From contig JASISA010000022.1 of NCBI GenBank assembly GCA_031771865.1, positions 744,001 to 808,000 on the forward strand: 64,000 bases of DNA. Reading direction: 5' to 3'. Numbering within the stretch: the first letter of the stretch is position 1; each line of letters begins with the position of its first letter. Position numbers and translations under genes: made by a program. This document shows, piece by piece, positions 12,578 through 24,021 of this stretch. Origin of the DNA: Nothophaeocryptopus gaeumannii. Taxonomy: Eukaryota > Ascomycota > Dothideomycetes > Mycosphaerellales > Mycosphaerellaceae. Below the pieces are notes generated by a model. That model was given only the letters and a program-made list of their open reading frames with translations, made no database searches and was not told the origin of the DNA.

Positions 12578-14161
12578 ATGGCCGTCACTTCCAACTTCGG
12601 CATCTTTGATGCCAGGCAAAATTGGCCCGCTCTCATCTTCGGTCTTGCCGTCGTCGGTTTGGTCCTAGTTCCTCTCGGCCGTATTCTCTACAACGTCTTT
12701 CTTCATCCGCTGGCGTCATATCCTGGGCCATTGCTATGGAGGGCCACCAGCTTGCCGATGGACTACTACGCTTTCCGTGGCAGACTTCCCGAGCAAATCG
12801 TCAAACTGCACCAGAATTTCGGCAAAGAAGTAAGGATTGCACCGGACGCGTTGTCTTTTAGCGACAGCCAGGCATGGAAAGACGTCTATAATGCGAAGCC
12901 AGAATTTCCCAAGGACCGGAGAAAGATCACCTTACCGGTCAATGGCGTACACAGCATCCTCGGGGCACCAAGAGACCAGCATGCCAGATATCGACGTCTG
13001 CTTTCTCACGCTTTCTCCGAGAAAGGTCTCCGTGAGCAGGAGCCTCGCATCAAACAATATGTGGACCTACTCGTGCAAAGACTGAACGAGGCGGCGTCAG
13101 CTAGGAAATCCATCAACATGGTGGACATGTACACAATGGTTGTCTTCGATGTAATTGGAGATCTGGCATGGGGTGAATCTTTCCACGAGCTTGAAGAGAA
13201 CCGTGTTCACGACTGGGTGTTCGCTATACTCGGTAATCTGAAATACGTGATGCAGAATGTCATCTTCCGAAAGTACGGTCTGGAAAAGTTCACGCCCTAT
13301 CTCACTTCTCCCGAAGCCGTGGAGGGACGAAAGCAGAACTTTGCACTCTCTGCAAAACTTGCCGACAAGCGTGCAGATATGGGCAGCGAACCGCGTGGTG
13401 ACTTCTGGGATCGTGTACTCATCAAGTCAAAGGACGACAATGCCAAGGGCGAAGGCATGACCAGACCTGAAATGGTGGTGAATGCGAGCGTACTCGTCCT
13501 CGGTGGCGCCGAGACCTCTGCCACAACGCTCTCCGGGACGACATATCTGCTCTGCCAACATCCAGACGTCCTGAAAAAGGTGACTCAAGAAGTGCGGTCA
13601 GCGTTCAAATCCACCGATGAGATCGACGTTCTCTCCGTGAGCCGTCTCACATACATGCTCGCCGTCATCGATGAGGCAATGAGAATCTACCCACCCGTTC
13701 CAGACCAGATGCAACGAACGCCACCGCAGGGAGGTGGAATGGTCTGTGGGAAATGGATACCCGAGACCGTGAGTATAGCAAGCGTTTTCATGTTCAAGCT
13801 GTTTTTCTCACTGACTTTCAACTAGACAAGCATCCACGTCCATCAGCTAGCCCTCAACCACATGTCTTGCAACTTCCACCGTCCCCAAGACTTTGTGCCC
13901 GAGAGATGGCTAGCAAACCCACCAGCAGAGTTCGCCAATGACGACCGGCACGCGTTCCAGCCCTTTAGCGTCGGGACGAGGAACTGCATCGGTCGCAACC
14001 TCGCTTATGCGGAGCTACGACTGGTGTTGGCGAAGGTGCTGTATCATTTCGACATGGAGTTGGACAAAGAAAAGACCAAGAAGAACTGGTTCGATCAAGA
14101 CTCTTGGGCTGTGTGGTTCAAAGAGCCCTTGTACATCAAGTTGAGACAGGCGGGACAATGA
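12578..14161 (+). CDS. Cytochrome P450 monooxygenase (CYP65-like)
   Basis: Predicted ER-anchored haem monooxygenase of 508 aa, exons 12578-13768 and 13826-14161. The 57-nt intron has GTGAGT...CAACTAG and phase 0. It carries an N-terminal membrane anchor (about residues 17-40), a YPGP hinge and an I-helix GGAETSATT. The K-helix ExxR lies in EAMRIYPPVP, and the PERW region is present. The haem loop FSVGTRNCIGR places the ligand Cys at residue 451. The overall pattern resembles fungal CYP65-type enzymes such as isotrichodermin C-15 hydroxylase, often found in secondary metabolism. No biosynthetic cluster surrounds it, since NAA20 is the divergent neighbour, so the substrate cannot be inferred. 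All key residues are present and it looks functional. Confidence 0.93.
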
Positions 14162-14470
14162 TGGTAATGATTGATGTATTGTAAATTCAGTACGACAAGT
14201 GCGTCTTATTGTACAACGATGCCCCAACAACTCTTCTTCCATCGACACGCCAGTTCGCCCCGACCCAAATCAAATGCAATGCGAATGACTGTGCCGAGCC
14301 CCAATCCACTTGCGTGCTACCTTTCCCAAAATCGAGAAGTTCTTGACACCGTGAGTACTTCAGGAGGCCTAAGCCTCTTGCATCAAGCACACTCTCGTTT
14401 CCAGCGACAGGCATGAGTCTGCGTCCAGATCGCAGGACGCACGAGCAAGGGATCTATCTCATGCTGCTCG

Positions 14471-15238
14471 TCACGAACTGGGTGAGGGCGTAGGCATTGC
14501 TTCAGACTGAGTGCTGAAGGTCGGCTCAATCGATGACAGATATGCGATGTTCTTGAATATCTTCGTGAGGTCCGCCGCCGTCGTGGACGCATCCGACAAC
14601 CATCTTGTATGTATGATGCGCTGGTAGAAGCCCGCCTCTGTTGTGGACGAGGCTTCCGAGTGCTGGTGAAGCCGGTGCAAGTTTGGATCGGTCGGAGACA
14701 GATATTCTGAGTGCCGATGAGGCTGGTGGAAGTTGGCCTTGGTCGTGAGCCGGTTCACAGGACGAATCTCGTCGTGAATCACGAGGGATTTAGCCAGGAT
14801 TGCTGGCCCCATGAAATGCCCCATTGCAGCCATCTCCCGACAGAAAGCGAGAGCGCCGTCGGACGGCGGCGCGGTTGCTATCATGGTGGGCCTTGCCCTA
14901 GCCTGTGCATCCTCCGTCGAAGAAGTCGCCGCCGCGCCACTGACGAGGGAAAAGGCGACGATTGCCATTGCGCCATATGCGCGGACTCGCTTGAGTTGAC
15001 TTGGACCGAGAAAAAATCCAACGAGTGCGACGATGAAGAGACCAGTAGACGAGATCATCAGACCTTGGAATGCTGACACAGAAATCGTCCTAGAACCGTA
15101 AAGCATCGCACTGATGAGCGAGACCATAACGTAGATCGCGATGATATAGAACAATGGTTCCAGACTCCTCTTGTTCGAATGTACTCCGTGGCCGATGCCG
15201 TCCCTCGCATCGATGTTTTCGACGAGCTCGATCTCCAT
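14471..15238 (-). CDS. Small multi-pass membrane protein of unknown function
   Basis: An intronless 255-aa frame. The first third holds three hydrophobic segments (about 28-50, 54-76 and 85-105) after a short charged N-terminus. The C-terminal 110 residues are hydrophilic and His/Ser/Thr-rich. They contain about four degenerate copies of a 16-18-residue unit, seen as NFHQPHRHSEYLSP, NLHRLHQHSEASST, GFYQRIIHTRWLSD and DLTKIFKNIAYLSS. I do not recognise a family. The membrane segments and periodic tail argue against a chance frame, but the start codon and a possible unseen upstream exon are uncertain. Confidence 0.5.
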   Translation of the reverse strand: MEIELVENIDARDGIGHGVHSNKRSLEPLFYIIAIYVMVSLISAMLYGSRTISVSAFQGLMISSTGLFIVALVGFFLGPSQLKRVRAYGAMAIVAFSLVSGAAATSSTEDAQARARPTMIATAPPSDGALAFCREMAAMGHFMGPAILAKSLVIHDEIRPVNRLTTKANFHQPHRHSEYLSPTDPNLHRLHQHSEASSTTEAGFYQRIIHTRWLSDASTTAADLTKIFKNIAYLSSIEPTFSTQSEAMPTPSPSS

Positions 15239-15669
15239 GTTTGCTCAAGGTTCTTGAAACGTTCGGGCGATTTTTGGGAGGCTGTAAAATGTTGGCCATG
15301 GTTGGAAACGACGTGCCAGGGTTTGGCTTCGATATGCGATGTTGCGACTATGGGCGAAATTCGTAACGATGAAGTAGTTGAAATGTGTTCTCGCAGTCGA
15401 TATGGTTATTCCGATGCGATGAAAGTCGACTCAATGAGCATAGTAGAAGTCGACAGAACATATGCTGTGCCAGCGGTGGACGACATTGAGCGGAAGGCGT
15501 CGACGGGGCCTCGATACGGTGAGGCAGTGTTCTTGAAAAGCCGGCAGTCTCGGTACTGGGGAAAGATATGGTGCTTCGATACTACCCCTTTTGGGCGAAG
15601 AAAGTAGGGCTGCTGTCCAAGGGTATATGGCTCGAGAAAGAGAAGGCAGCGGCCTGCGCTGTATTGTCT
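15239..15669. other. Intergenic
   Basis: It lies upstream of the small membrane protein and downstream of the DUF3431 gene. No supported feature is visible. Confidence 0.45.
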
Positions 15670-17067
15670 TCAATAACCATCGCCTTCCCTCCACTCTCTC
15701 CGAGACTCGATAGCCCTCTGTCTCGGATTCTTTCCAAGTTCAAAAGCCGCTTTCCAAAGCTCATCCATCTCGCTTTCCAACCTCTTGATATTCCTCTTCA
15801 GCTCGACATCCTTTCCAATTTCCGGTACAGACACCTGCGCCTCCTCCATGAGCTTGCCACCCCTTCTGCTGTTTTCCACAGCGTCGGCCTTCTCCTTCCA
15901 AACTCTCAGTTCCTCCTCCAATTCGTTCAAGTTGTATTTCAGCTCGAAGTAGTAGTCGAACTCCTTCGCTCCGCCAAAGCACAGCCCATATCCGTCGCAG
16001 TAGCATGCGCTCATGCTAGGACAATGGATCGGCGCTGCGGTGAAGATAAACTGCCAAACGTATTCGAAGACCCGTCCGCTCAGATAGTCGTTCAGGTCAG
16101 TCCGTATGAGCCAATCGCGCATGAAGATGTATCGCATCTTGTTCGTCGCCAAAATTCGCTCTCTGCTCACGGCAAATTGCGCGCAGCAGGGTTGTGCCAA
16201 GACAGTCGGGATTGCATCGATGGGGAAGAGCTCGCTCCAACTTTCGGCGAGGAGTACTTCTTCTTGCTTGTCTGGATTGCGGAAGACGTTGCCGGGGTGC
16301 AGCCATGCTGGACATCCTGGATCCCAATGGCACCGCAAGTTCATGTAACCGTCCCTCGTCACCCTCTCTGGACTGAGATAGCGCACCATCTTCGCAGCAT
16401 CGGTATCGAGGAGCTGGTTGTTATGCCATGCAAATCTGTGCGCGTGCATGAAAATGGAGACATCGGGCAGGTCTTCGTAGAAGTCGATGATATAGCTGAG
16501 ATACACCATCACCTGGCAGATCATCAGTCAACATCTTTCGCGGCAGAGCAGGCCTTCAATTTGCTTTCGAGTTGGCCTCGAGAGTTCGCTCACCTCATGT
16601 CCCTTGTTCTTCGGTGGATGTAGCTTCGCCTTCCGATCATCGACCGTGTAGACCGCAGTTCTCAACAGCCCACAGTCGACCAAATCCCCCAACTCTCCCT
16701 CGACCCACCCAACATCCTCCCTCTTCAACCTTGGCACAACTAACGTCTTCGTGTAATTCTCCCCAGCAGCCTTCACGTTCCCAACAGGAAACGGACTGGT
16801 CGAATCAATCTTCGGCTCTTTCCACTCTTTGAAACCCGGTCTCGCACCAGGCGCATACGACAGCGCATCGGTATTCGCCTTACTATCCTTATCCTTGTCC
16901 CGAAGATCAGGTAATATCACGTCACCCTCCGCCGGTCCATATCCAAGTTTCCCACCTATTCCAACGAGCTTCGGAAGCTCTTTCAAGTTCAAATCGTAGA
17001 GGATCGAGACGACGAAGAAGCTCGTGAGGCAGGCGATGAGAAGGAAGGGTATGAATCGGCGGAGCAT
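15670..17067 (-). CDS. DUF3431-family type II membrane protein
   Basis: 438 aa in exons 17067-16594 and 16512-15670 on the minus strand. The 81-nt intron has GTGAGC...TGCCAG and phase 0. It starts with a short basic segment and one hydrophobic anchor (about residues 6-24), the topology of a Golgi or secretory type II protein. The splice joins PPKNKGHE to VMVYLSYIIDFYEDLPDVSIF. This and the following motifs HAHRFAWHNNQLLDTDAAKMVRYL, RCHWDPGCPAWLHPG and QPCCAQFAVSRE are hallmarks of fungal DUF3431 proteins, which have glycosyltransferase-like context but no proven activity. The final 80 residues form a Glu/Lys/Leu-rich coiled coil. The function is unknown; assignment to the family is confident. 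Confidence 0.88.
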
Positions 17068-18638
17068 AGCTTTACGGCGGAATGGCGCCGTATTGACGGT
17101 TCAGACTGGACCAAAGACTACGAGTTAGCGGTTGTTCATCACTTCAATCACACGCAATTCGTGAAACTGTGAGACTCACCGAGCGTATAGATGCAGCAAA
17201 CACGGGTCCGCAGACGCGGCCGCCATTGAAGTAGAATTAAGCAGTCCACTTGCGTGGCGCGTCTCAATCCATCTAGGTCGGCGGCAGTGAATAAGGGGAT
17301 AAATGAGATTAGTGCTGCGGATCAACATCGGAGAGCTGTCTGTCGATTCGTCGAGTGTGCGATCAGGCCCATGTTCGTTACACGATTCCTCGAACTGCTG
17401 ACGTACGCGTACGGGAGAAGCTTAAAATCCGAGCCAAGCTTCTATTAGGTCGCGAAGAGTGCGCGACTTTCACATGGGCAATACACAGATAATAACGGAG
17501 GTCAAATGATGTCAAAAGCCATTATTAAGCTTCAATACGTCAGGAAGCTGACATGAATGGATGGTGACTCGACTATGTAATACATGAAGATGGAGGAGAA
17601 GAAATTGCCGCCGCCCGAAGCCAACATCAAGGAAAGCTGCTTTCAATCGCAGCGAGCGTCTGGTTTGTGCACTTACCTCATGTATTTGCAATCGTCTCTT
17701 GTGATTTCATGCAATCGGCTTGCTCCACCAACAGTGGGTGTATGCGCGTGGCTGGGTTTCGATAAGTTTCGGTGATTTCGAGTGAGGCTGTGACCTACAC
17801 GCTGGCGTCGGCGACGCAACAATGCAGCTATTGAGAGACATCCTCGGATGCCGCACGTCAATTGATTATCTGCGAAGAGATCAGCATCATGTCAGATAAC
17901 GATGGGTGGTATCAGCGGTCTGGAATGCAAGCTAAGCCAGTTGCCGCTGATGCTGTGTAATCGAGTTGTCCCAGACTTGAGTGTCAGCACCAGACGCAGT
18001 CGAAATGTGACACCAGAAGATCAGGAACGTGTGCTGGAATGGCGACTGCGATGTAATATGCTGCGAGACGAGGTGTTGAAACTACCAGGACGTAAGGTCT
18101 ACCATAGGAATGCTGTGAATTTGTCGAGAGGCTGATGAGGAGTGAAGGTGTTCACGGCGTGGTTGAAGTGTTCATGACGGGCGAGGTGCGGTGGTGTCGC
18201 GACGACATGTCTCGATGAGAGCGATGCGCTCTCGAGGGACTCATCGCAGGTCATGCGGTGCGAACCGCGGACGGCAGTGAGTCGACAATGGCGAGCCGAA
18301 ATGACATGCAGGAAGATTGTTGTGTGATCGATTACTTGAGTGCCGAAATGGGTGCAGTGAGCGGCCTTTCGATAGATGATCGAAGAGCTGCAGCGGTTCA
18401 CTGCTCTTTGCCGAAAGCGTTGACATCCTTTTTGACGCCGCTAATAAAACATGCAGAAGTCGCACCCGGGGGAAAGGAAGGTGTAGTAGTACAATGGACG
18501 TGCCGACTCCAGCAAGAACTCCTCGGATGCAGTCTGACTAGTAGTGATCTTCATGCCGTAAAGACCGCGCGTTTGCTCCGTGACGCCTGTTTGGTTAGTT
18601 TCCAACCGCAAGCACTATACCGACAGCGGGCTGCGCGC
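17068..18638. other. Intergenic, DUF3431 / Tra2-like
   Basis: 1.6 kb between the start of the DUF3431 gene and the stop of the Tra2-like gene. I see no supported ORF, RNA or repeat. The left end is the DUF3431 promoter. Confidence 0.45.
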
Positions 18639-19838
18639 CTAATCGTAGCGACGGCGGTAATCGTCGCCGCGGGGTGGTGGAGGCTCTCTCGGTGCGCCAG
18701 AGTCGCCGCCGAAACCGCCAGCGCCGTCACCAGGTGGGCCTCCGCGAGGTGGACGATCGTATCCTCCGCCGCCGTAGCCTCCGCCACGACGCTCGTAGCG
18801 GTCGTCTCGGTAGCGATCACGTGGTGGACCGCCATAGTCGTCACGGCGGCCGTGCCCGCGGTCATCGTAGCGGTCGCGATATCCGCCGCCGCCTCCGCGG
18901 TAATCGTCGCGTCTGCCGTAGCCACCACGGTCCTAGCAGCTGTTAGTCAGGGCCATACTTTTGCAATTGACAGTACTCACATCGTAGCGGTCACCGCCAC
19001 GGAACCCGCCTCGTGGGCGACGGTCCTCTGTAAGCGTGTCAGCATGGCTTCAATACATGGGACTGAGGTACCAAGTGCAGGAGTATGTGTACCTCGCTTG
19101 GGTGGTCCGAAGTATTTGCCTGGGGTCGGCGTGCGTGGACGGGCGCGACGAGCCTTCTCGATGCTCAAGGTGCGGCCTTCGTACACCTCGCCCTGAAGTC
19201 CATCCTTTGCAGCGTCCGCTTCCTCCGAAGTGACCATCTTGACGAAGCCGAAGCCGCGGCTCTCGCGCGTGTGGGGGTCACGCATGATGTTGCACTTCTC
19301 AACTTGGCCGTATTTCTCGAAGAGACGGGAGACTTCCTCTTCAGTGAGACGTGGATGGATGCCAGTGACGAAGAGGTTGGAGCCAGGGTTAGTGGATTCG
19401 TCGTCGTCGTTCTTGTCCGGTCCGGCATCGCTATTGCATGTCAGCGTGATGGTCCAAAGCAGCATTTTGCAAGGCGAAGCTTACCGGTGAGCGCGGCCAT
19501 TCGAAGGCTCGTCGCGGACACGAACGTCGCCATCCCGGTCACGGTCTGGACCTGGCGAACGTGAGCGCTCGCGGGGAGGGTAGTCGCGCTCGTCTATGAT
19601 CAAGTTGTCAGCATTTGCTACGGGTCAAGAACGTAGAGCGTGTGCAATTATGGGTCGGCCACGAATGGCGAATGGCAACGGCATGGTGTCGCGTGCGACG
19701 CTGTGTTGTCGCGGCTGGCTAGGCTCTCTTGCTCTTTCTGTCTTGGACACTGGGTGATAACTCAGCAACTGAGCACAGGGACAGTAGCGTACCTTCGTAA
19801 GTGCGCTGATCGTCGGCGTAGGTATCCAAGTCGGCCAT
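18639..19838 (-). CDS. Transformer-2-like SR/RRM splicing regulator
   Basis: 277-aa RNA-binding protein in five minus-strand exons: 19838-19793, 19593-19485, 19430-19093, 19027-18981 and 18932-18639. The introns are 199, 54, 65 and 48 nt, all GT-AG and in phase. A short acidic N-terminus leads into an RS-like stretch (RERSRSPGPDRD) and then a single RRM (about 64-140). RNP2 is LFVTGI and RNP1 is RGFGFVKM, and a RARPRTPTPGKYFGPPKR linker follows, as in Tra2-type proteins. The C-terminus is an RGG/RDRYDDR-type Gly/Arg/Tyr-rich tail. Such proteins bind exonic enhancers and regulate splicing in the nucleus. Five exons in 1.2 kb, with a long first intron, is intron-rich for this window and suits a self-regulated splicing factor; that regulation is inference. 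Confidence 0.9.
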
Positions 19839-22072
19839 GTCGGCGGCGGTGTGGTGTTGTCGTTGGTTGGCGGGTGATGTTGTCTCTCAGATGTGCTCCA
19901 GCTGAGCTGGTGCTGGAGAGTTGATGGAGCGCTGCGAACGACGACCAAGGACTCGCCGGCGGCGTGAAGCGCAGTTCGTAGCGGAGTGCAGTGATGATGG
20001 CGGTGTGCTGATGCAAGGAGCGGAGAGGGCGGAGGGTGCAAGGGGGAGAGATTGGGTGTGAAGGAGTGTCGTGCGACGAGGATTGGATTGCATGGAAGAG
20101 TGAGTGTGAGTAAGACTGTTCGCTGTTCGCTGTTGCATCGGCCCGTCTCGGCCCGGCCCGTGCCCAACTCGCATTTCCATCTGCTCTTCTACATGTCATG
20201 CACCTCAATACTCTCCTTCCATCGACCTGACAATCATGGTCGCCCTGTCGCGGTACACCTTTCGCCTTGAGTCGTGATGTATCAACGACATTCGACAGGC
20301 AAGCACGACTCGGCAACGTCCCTGGACACGAAAGGGAGGCAGCAGGTAGCCTGTTGCAGCCCGAGGACGCTCATTCTGGGGAATCGCGCTGAAGATCCGC
20401 ACGCAGCGGCTATCGAGGTACCTCACTTCGACGTTGAGTGAGCCCATTGTCCATCTTGGCCACCAACATGACAGTCGACGGATGGCAAGCTATTGACGTG
20501 TCAGATCATGTTGACTCTGCGAAACTACATAAGCTATTCGCAAGCTGAACTGGCCGCGGCGATCCGTGCTGCTCAGTGCTCAACCTGTATTCATTCAGAA
20601 CACGGCCAACGAGGTTCTCCATGTTGTCCTGTCAAGTCGCACTCGACCCTGCTCCGGGAGAAGTTGTCCGTTGGATCGGACAACAGTCATACATGCGCAT
20701 CCCGTTCTGATTCGATTTGGACTGTCGCGTCGTTGCTGAAAGTTCCGGAGCTCAAATGACTGAACTGCCCCCAGGTCGTTCGCATAGCGGAGCTCGACTG
20801 TGTACTCTCTCTTGAACGCGTGGCGCCTCTGTCAAATGTGACCAATGTTGCAAGAAAACTGCGGAATCAGCCTACGCTATCAAAGAGGAAAAGGCATCTG
20901 TAAGACGGCCTCCGATAACCCTGTTTCCAATTTGCCTGCTCACTAAAAAGCGCTAGCTTAGCTTCTTGGACCGCAACGACTCTTCATCATCTCAAGACTT
21001 CGCCATGCCTTCTTGTTCATGAGTGCATGCACGTGCTGGCATGGGAGCAGCTAGGTCCGCCGACTCTCAACAATCTATTATGGCACCGACATGTCAGCAC
21101 TATCTGTGTTGGTCTGAAATGTTTCTGGTAGGTTTCACTTGTCGTCAATGAGGCACTCACCATTCGGCAATTGTGTCTGCTTCCAGCCGGACCGAATATC
21201 CGGCACTCGATACACCATGTTGGCCCGGGCAGGACCCGAGACCAGGATCTTTTCCAAAGCACGTTGCACCCTTGCAATTCGACCTAGGTGTGTCGGTCAA
21301 CTCGATTCTGGAAATTGATGCCACTCCTTAGGAGCCCACGGCATGAGCTGCGTCGTTCCGTAAAGGTAGCAAACAATCAAAGGTACGAAGCGGAACGCCA
21401 CTCTCGCTTTTCAAAGACCACATTACAGAGCCCAGCCCCACGCTGTATGTCTCGTGGAATCAGCGAGCAAGCAGAGTACGTCCACCAGCGAAGCACGTCC
21501 TCACACCAGTCGTGAAGCGAACAATACTAAGCTGAGACAAGCCTACTTAAGTCTCAGGGCCTATCTTCGCCAAGCAATGGTTTCTTCACTTGGGAGAAGG
21601 TCTCCACTGGGGTCTCTTCAAACAGCTACCACGTGCTTCTAAGCATATCTCTTGAAGGCTTACATGTGCGCTGCCTCCATGATCTTCTCTCGTGGTGTCT
21701 CGTGGGGTATGGTCGGGAGAACCGATTGGCAGACACGGTTGAATCCTCTCCACGGAGAGAAGAGAAGCGCCCTCATTTCCAAGACAACATGCGTATTTAT
21801 AACAGGAAGTCGACACTGCCCAATCAGCAACGCCCAAAGAAGACCGAACGAGGTTGAACGAGCTTCAAGCAGAGAAGGAGAACGCGAGACGAAGGCGAGA
21901 TAGATATCATCGAAAGAAACATAAATATGCCCGACTCCAGCCGTCAAAGCCATCATCACCAGCAGCAAGCAACAACCCTCATTACCAGCAGCAAGCAACA
22001 ATCCTCATCACCCATTCAGTCCTTTCAGATATCGCCACTCTTTAGTCGCAACTCAATCCCACAACAATCACA
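19839..22072. other. Intergenic before the secreted peptide gene
   Basis: 2.2 kb with no supported gene. It begins with the promoter of the Tra2-like gene. Just upstream of the secreted-peptide gene there is a TATA-like TATTTATAA near 21791 and a two-copy 26-bp direct repeat of CAGCAGCAAGCAACAA type at about 21958-22011. Confidence 0.5.
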
Positions 22073-22617
22073 ATGAAGTTCTTCGCTTACGCCGCTGCCG
22101 CCCTGCCTCTGGCAACCGCCGCCCTCATCCAAGAGCGTGCCGTGGAGGTTCCCAACGTCGAGGCCACCATCAATTTCAGCGAGGCCGAAATGGATCAGAG
22201 CGTCCCATCCATCAACGCTCTTGCTGTCCTCCGCGAGCTCCTCGAGAAGGGAGAGATCGACATCGTTGGCAAGGACACCACCAGCGACAGCACCGCCCTT
22301 GTCAAGCGCGGTAAAGTTCCAGGTCTGCACTGCGGTACTGCGCGTGCTACTCGTAAGATTCCACGATCTAGCGCCAGGGGTGGGTAGTTAATTGACCGTA
22401 CGGATTAGGCTGCGCTCTCTCCCAAGCCGGTACCGTCACCAATTGCGTCTGGGCTTTCATACTTAAGGAAAAGAAGGAATCTTCCAAATGCGTCTCCGGC
22501 GTTGTTTCTGCTGGTGCCAACTTGGTGAGTCTATACCCGCAAACACCCTCTTATCTTTCAATGACTGACCCTGGATAGCCAAGCGACTGCAAGAAGTGCT
22601 TTGGTGTTAAATGGTGA
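22073..22617 (+). CDS. Small secreted cysteine-rich peptide precursor with Kex2-type site
   Basis: A 144-aa precursor in three exons: 22073-22352, 22409-22524 and 22579-22617. The introns are 56 nt (GTAAGA...TTAG) and 54 nt (GTGAGT...GATAG), and both keep frame. Residues 1-17 form a clear signal peptide (MKFFAYAAAALPLATAA). Residues 18-79 are an acidic, cysteine-free pro-region ending in LVKR, a Kex2-type dibasic site. The predicted mature peptide (80-144) is basic and has six cysteines at 87, 95, 106, 121, 136 and 139, enough for three disulphides. The pattern is C-x7-C-x10-C-x14-C-x14-C-x2-C, which I do not recognise. This pre-pro layout is typical of secreted fungal effectors, antimicrobial peptides or peptide signals; which of these it is cannot be decided. 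It stands alone in a gene-poor region. Confidence 0.82.
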
Positions 22618-23229
22618 AAGAAATGGAAAACGGACTAGTGTTTTGCTTCTTTGCTTGCTTGGATGCGTTGCGATGCGAGCGATGGGACATTGAGGAACCG
22701 ATTTGCCTCGTCGCTCTTCGGCTTTTTGACTCTTGACTTACCAACTTTGGGGGAATAGTATTGCTCCAGAATTGTAGTACAAGTGTGTAAACGGACAGTC
22801 AATGGGAATGATGTCCACCAATGTCTCTGTCCTGTCTACTTTCTTTGTTTGCAATCACTTTTGAATCACGGAGCGTGGCAGGGAAAGGGACGTTGCATGA
22901 GGCAAAGGTGAAGAGAAGTATATTCTTTGGCGGTGTGATTATACGGGTATGGTACAATATGATTGTGTAGAGCTTTGGCAAGAAGGAAGGTGCAGGCGGC
23001 AAGTCGCGTTGCATCGATGAGGTATAGCTCTATAGCGCAAGTACTCGATGCCACCTGACCTCCCAGCGGTGGTGTGGTGGAGCCTTGGAGGATGTAGAGG
23101 TAACATGGCATGCTCTTGACTTGGCAGCTCCCACTCCTCATTTCCTCTGTGTCCTTTGCTTTCACCTGTGCTAGTCCTCTTCTCCTTTATGAACCCTCTC
23201 TGCTGTCATTTCTCCCTTCTTTTCATCGT
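22618..23229. other. 3' flank of secreted-peptide gene
   Basis: Presumed 3' UTR followed by unassigned sequence. No supported gene. Confidence 0.45.
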
Positions 23230-23665
23230 CGCTCGATCTTCCAGCTTCTCTACCTCCAGCGACTTGGTGTACAGATAGTCGACATACGCCGCGCTACGAT
23301 GTCAATGTCATCGTCCGGTAGCTGGATTTCTCTGCTCTGGCCTAACTTCCGCTTCTTGTCAAGAGCTGCCGCGAAGAATGGCGACTTGTCCTTCAGTAGA
23401 GTTTCGTGCGCTGTCGAGTCCCAGGATGCGCCAAAAATATGAGCGAAGTTGGAAGGGGACTTCAGCGTGACTTTGTTGCTTTACGGTTGCACAACAGCAG
23501 AGCATGACGACGGGCTACTTACCTTCGCCTCTTCACGGCACGCTTCTAGTCAGCCATTGTGGTACGTAATAAAGCGTTGGCTGCTCATTGTTCGGATTTT
23601 GAACGACCCGAACAGGCCAAAGGTGGTGACATTGGCTGGAAACTTCAGCGTGACGTTGTGCTTGT
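23230..23665 (-). pseudogene. BTB/POZ-domain gene remnant
   Basis: Minus-strand reading from about 23478 gives a recognisable BTB core: KVTLKSPSNF, then HETLLKDKSPFFAAALDKK and IQLPDDDIDIVA. These match the BTB pattern of a beta strand, the HK-x-L-L-x-x-x-SPFF helix and LPDDD. The continuation YVDYLYTKSLEVEKLED is in another frame, so one indel breaks the domain near 23290. A second diverged copy of the same VTLK start occurs at about 23650-23580 and ends at a stop. No full-length frame is possible. Intact proteins of this class often act in protein-protein or ubiquitin-ligase complexes. Confidence 0.55.
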
Positions 23666-24021
23666 GGATGTTGAGTGATCCGAGAGGGCGCTTGTATGCT
23701 CACAGCTTGATAAAGAGCAACGAAGATGGAGGATATTGAGGTTCGATTGGTGAATGAGATGGCTTGAAATTGTTGAGTCTGAACTTGCCGACCTTATGAT
23801 AACAGTAGTGTGAGCACTTACAAGATTCGTTTCAACACCCGTGTGCAGACCAAAAGCAGGCAGCTTGCGCATCAAGCAGCAACAAATGTGTCACGTTGGT
23901 ATCGAACTGGGTACGATCAGCCTCAGTCCACACGAGCGAGTGGTCGAAATCCTTGGCGGCTGCTTTCTGCACAACAAGCGTTTCTTTCTCGCGCACAGTA
24001 TCAGGTTTCTTCACCAACTCC

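Noticed and set aside
15568..16623. 351-codon plus-strand ORF
   Set aside because: Antisense to the DUF3431 gene, which has strong family motifs and a good intron.
18258..19196. 312-codon plus-strand ORF rich in Ala and Val
   Set aside because: It is antisense to the Tra2-like exons. The Ala/Val bias is the mirror of the Arg/Gly/Tyr tail codons.
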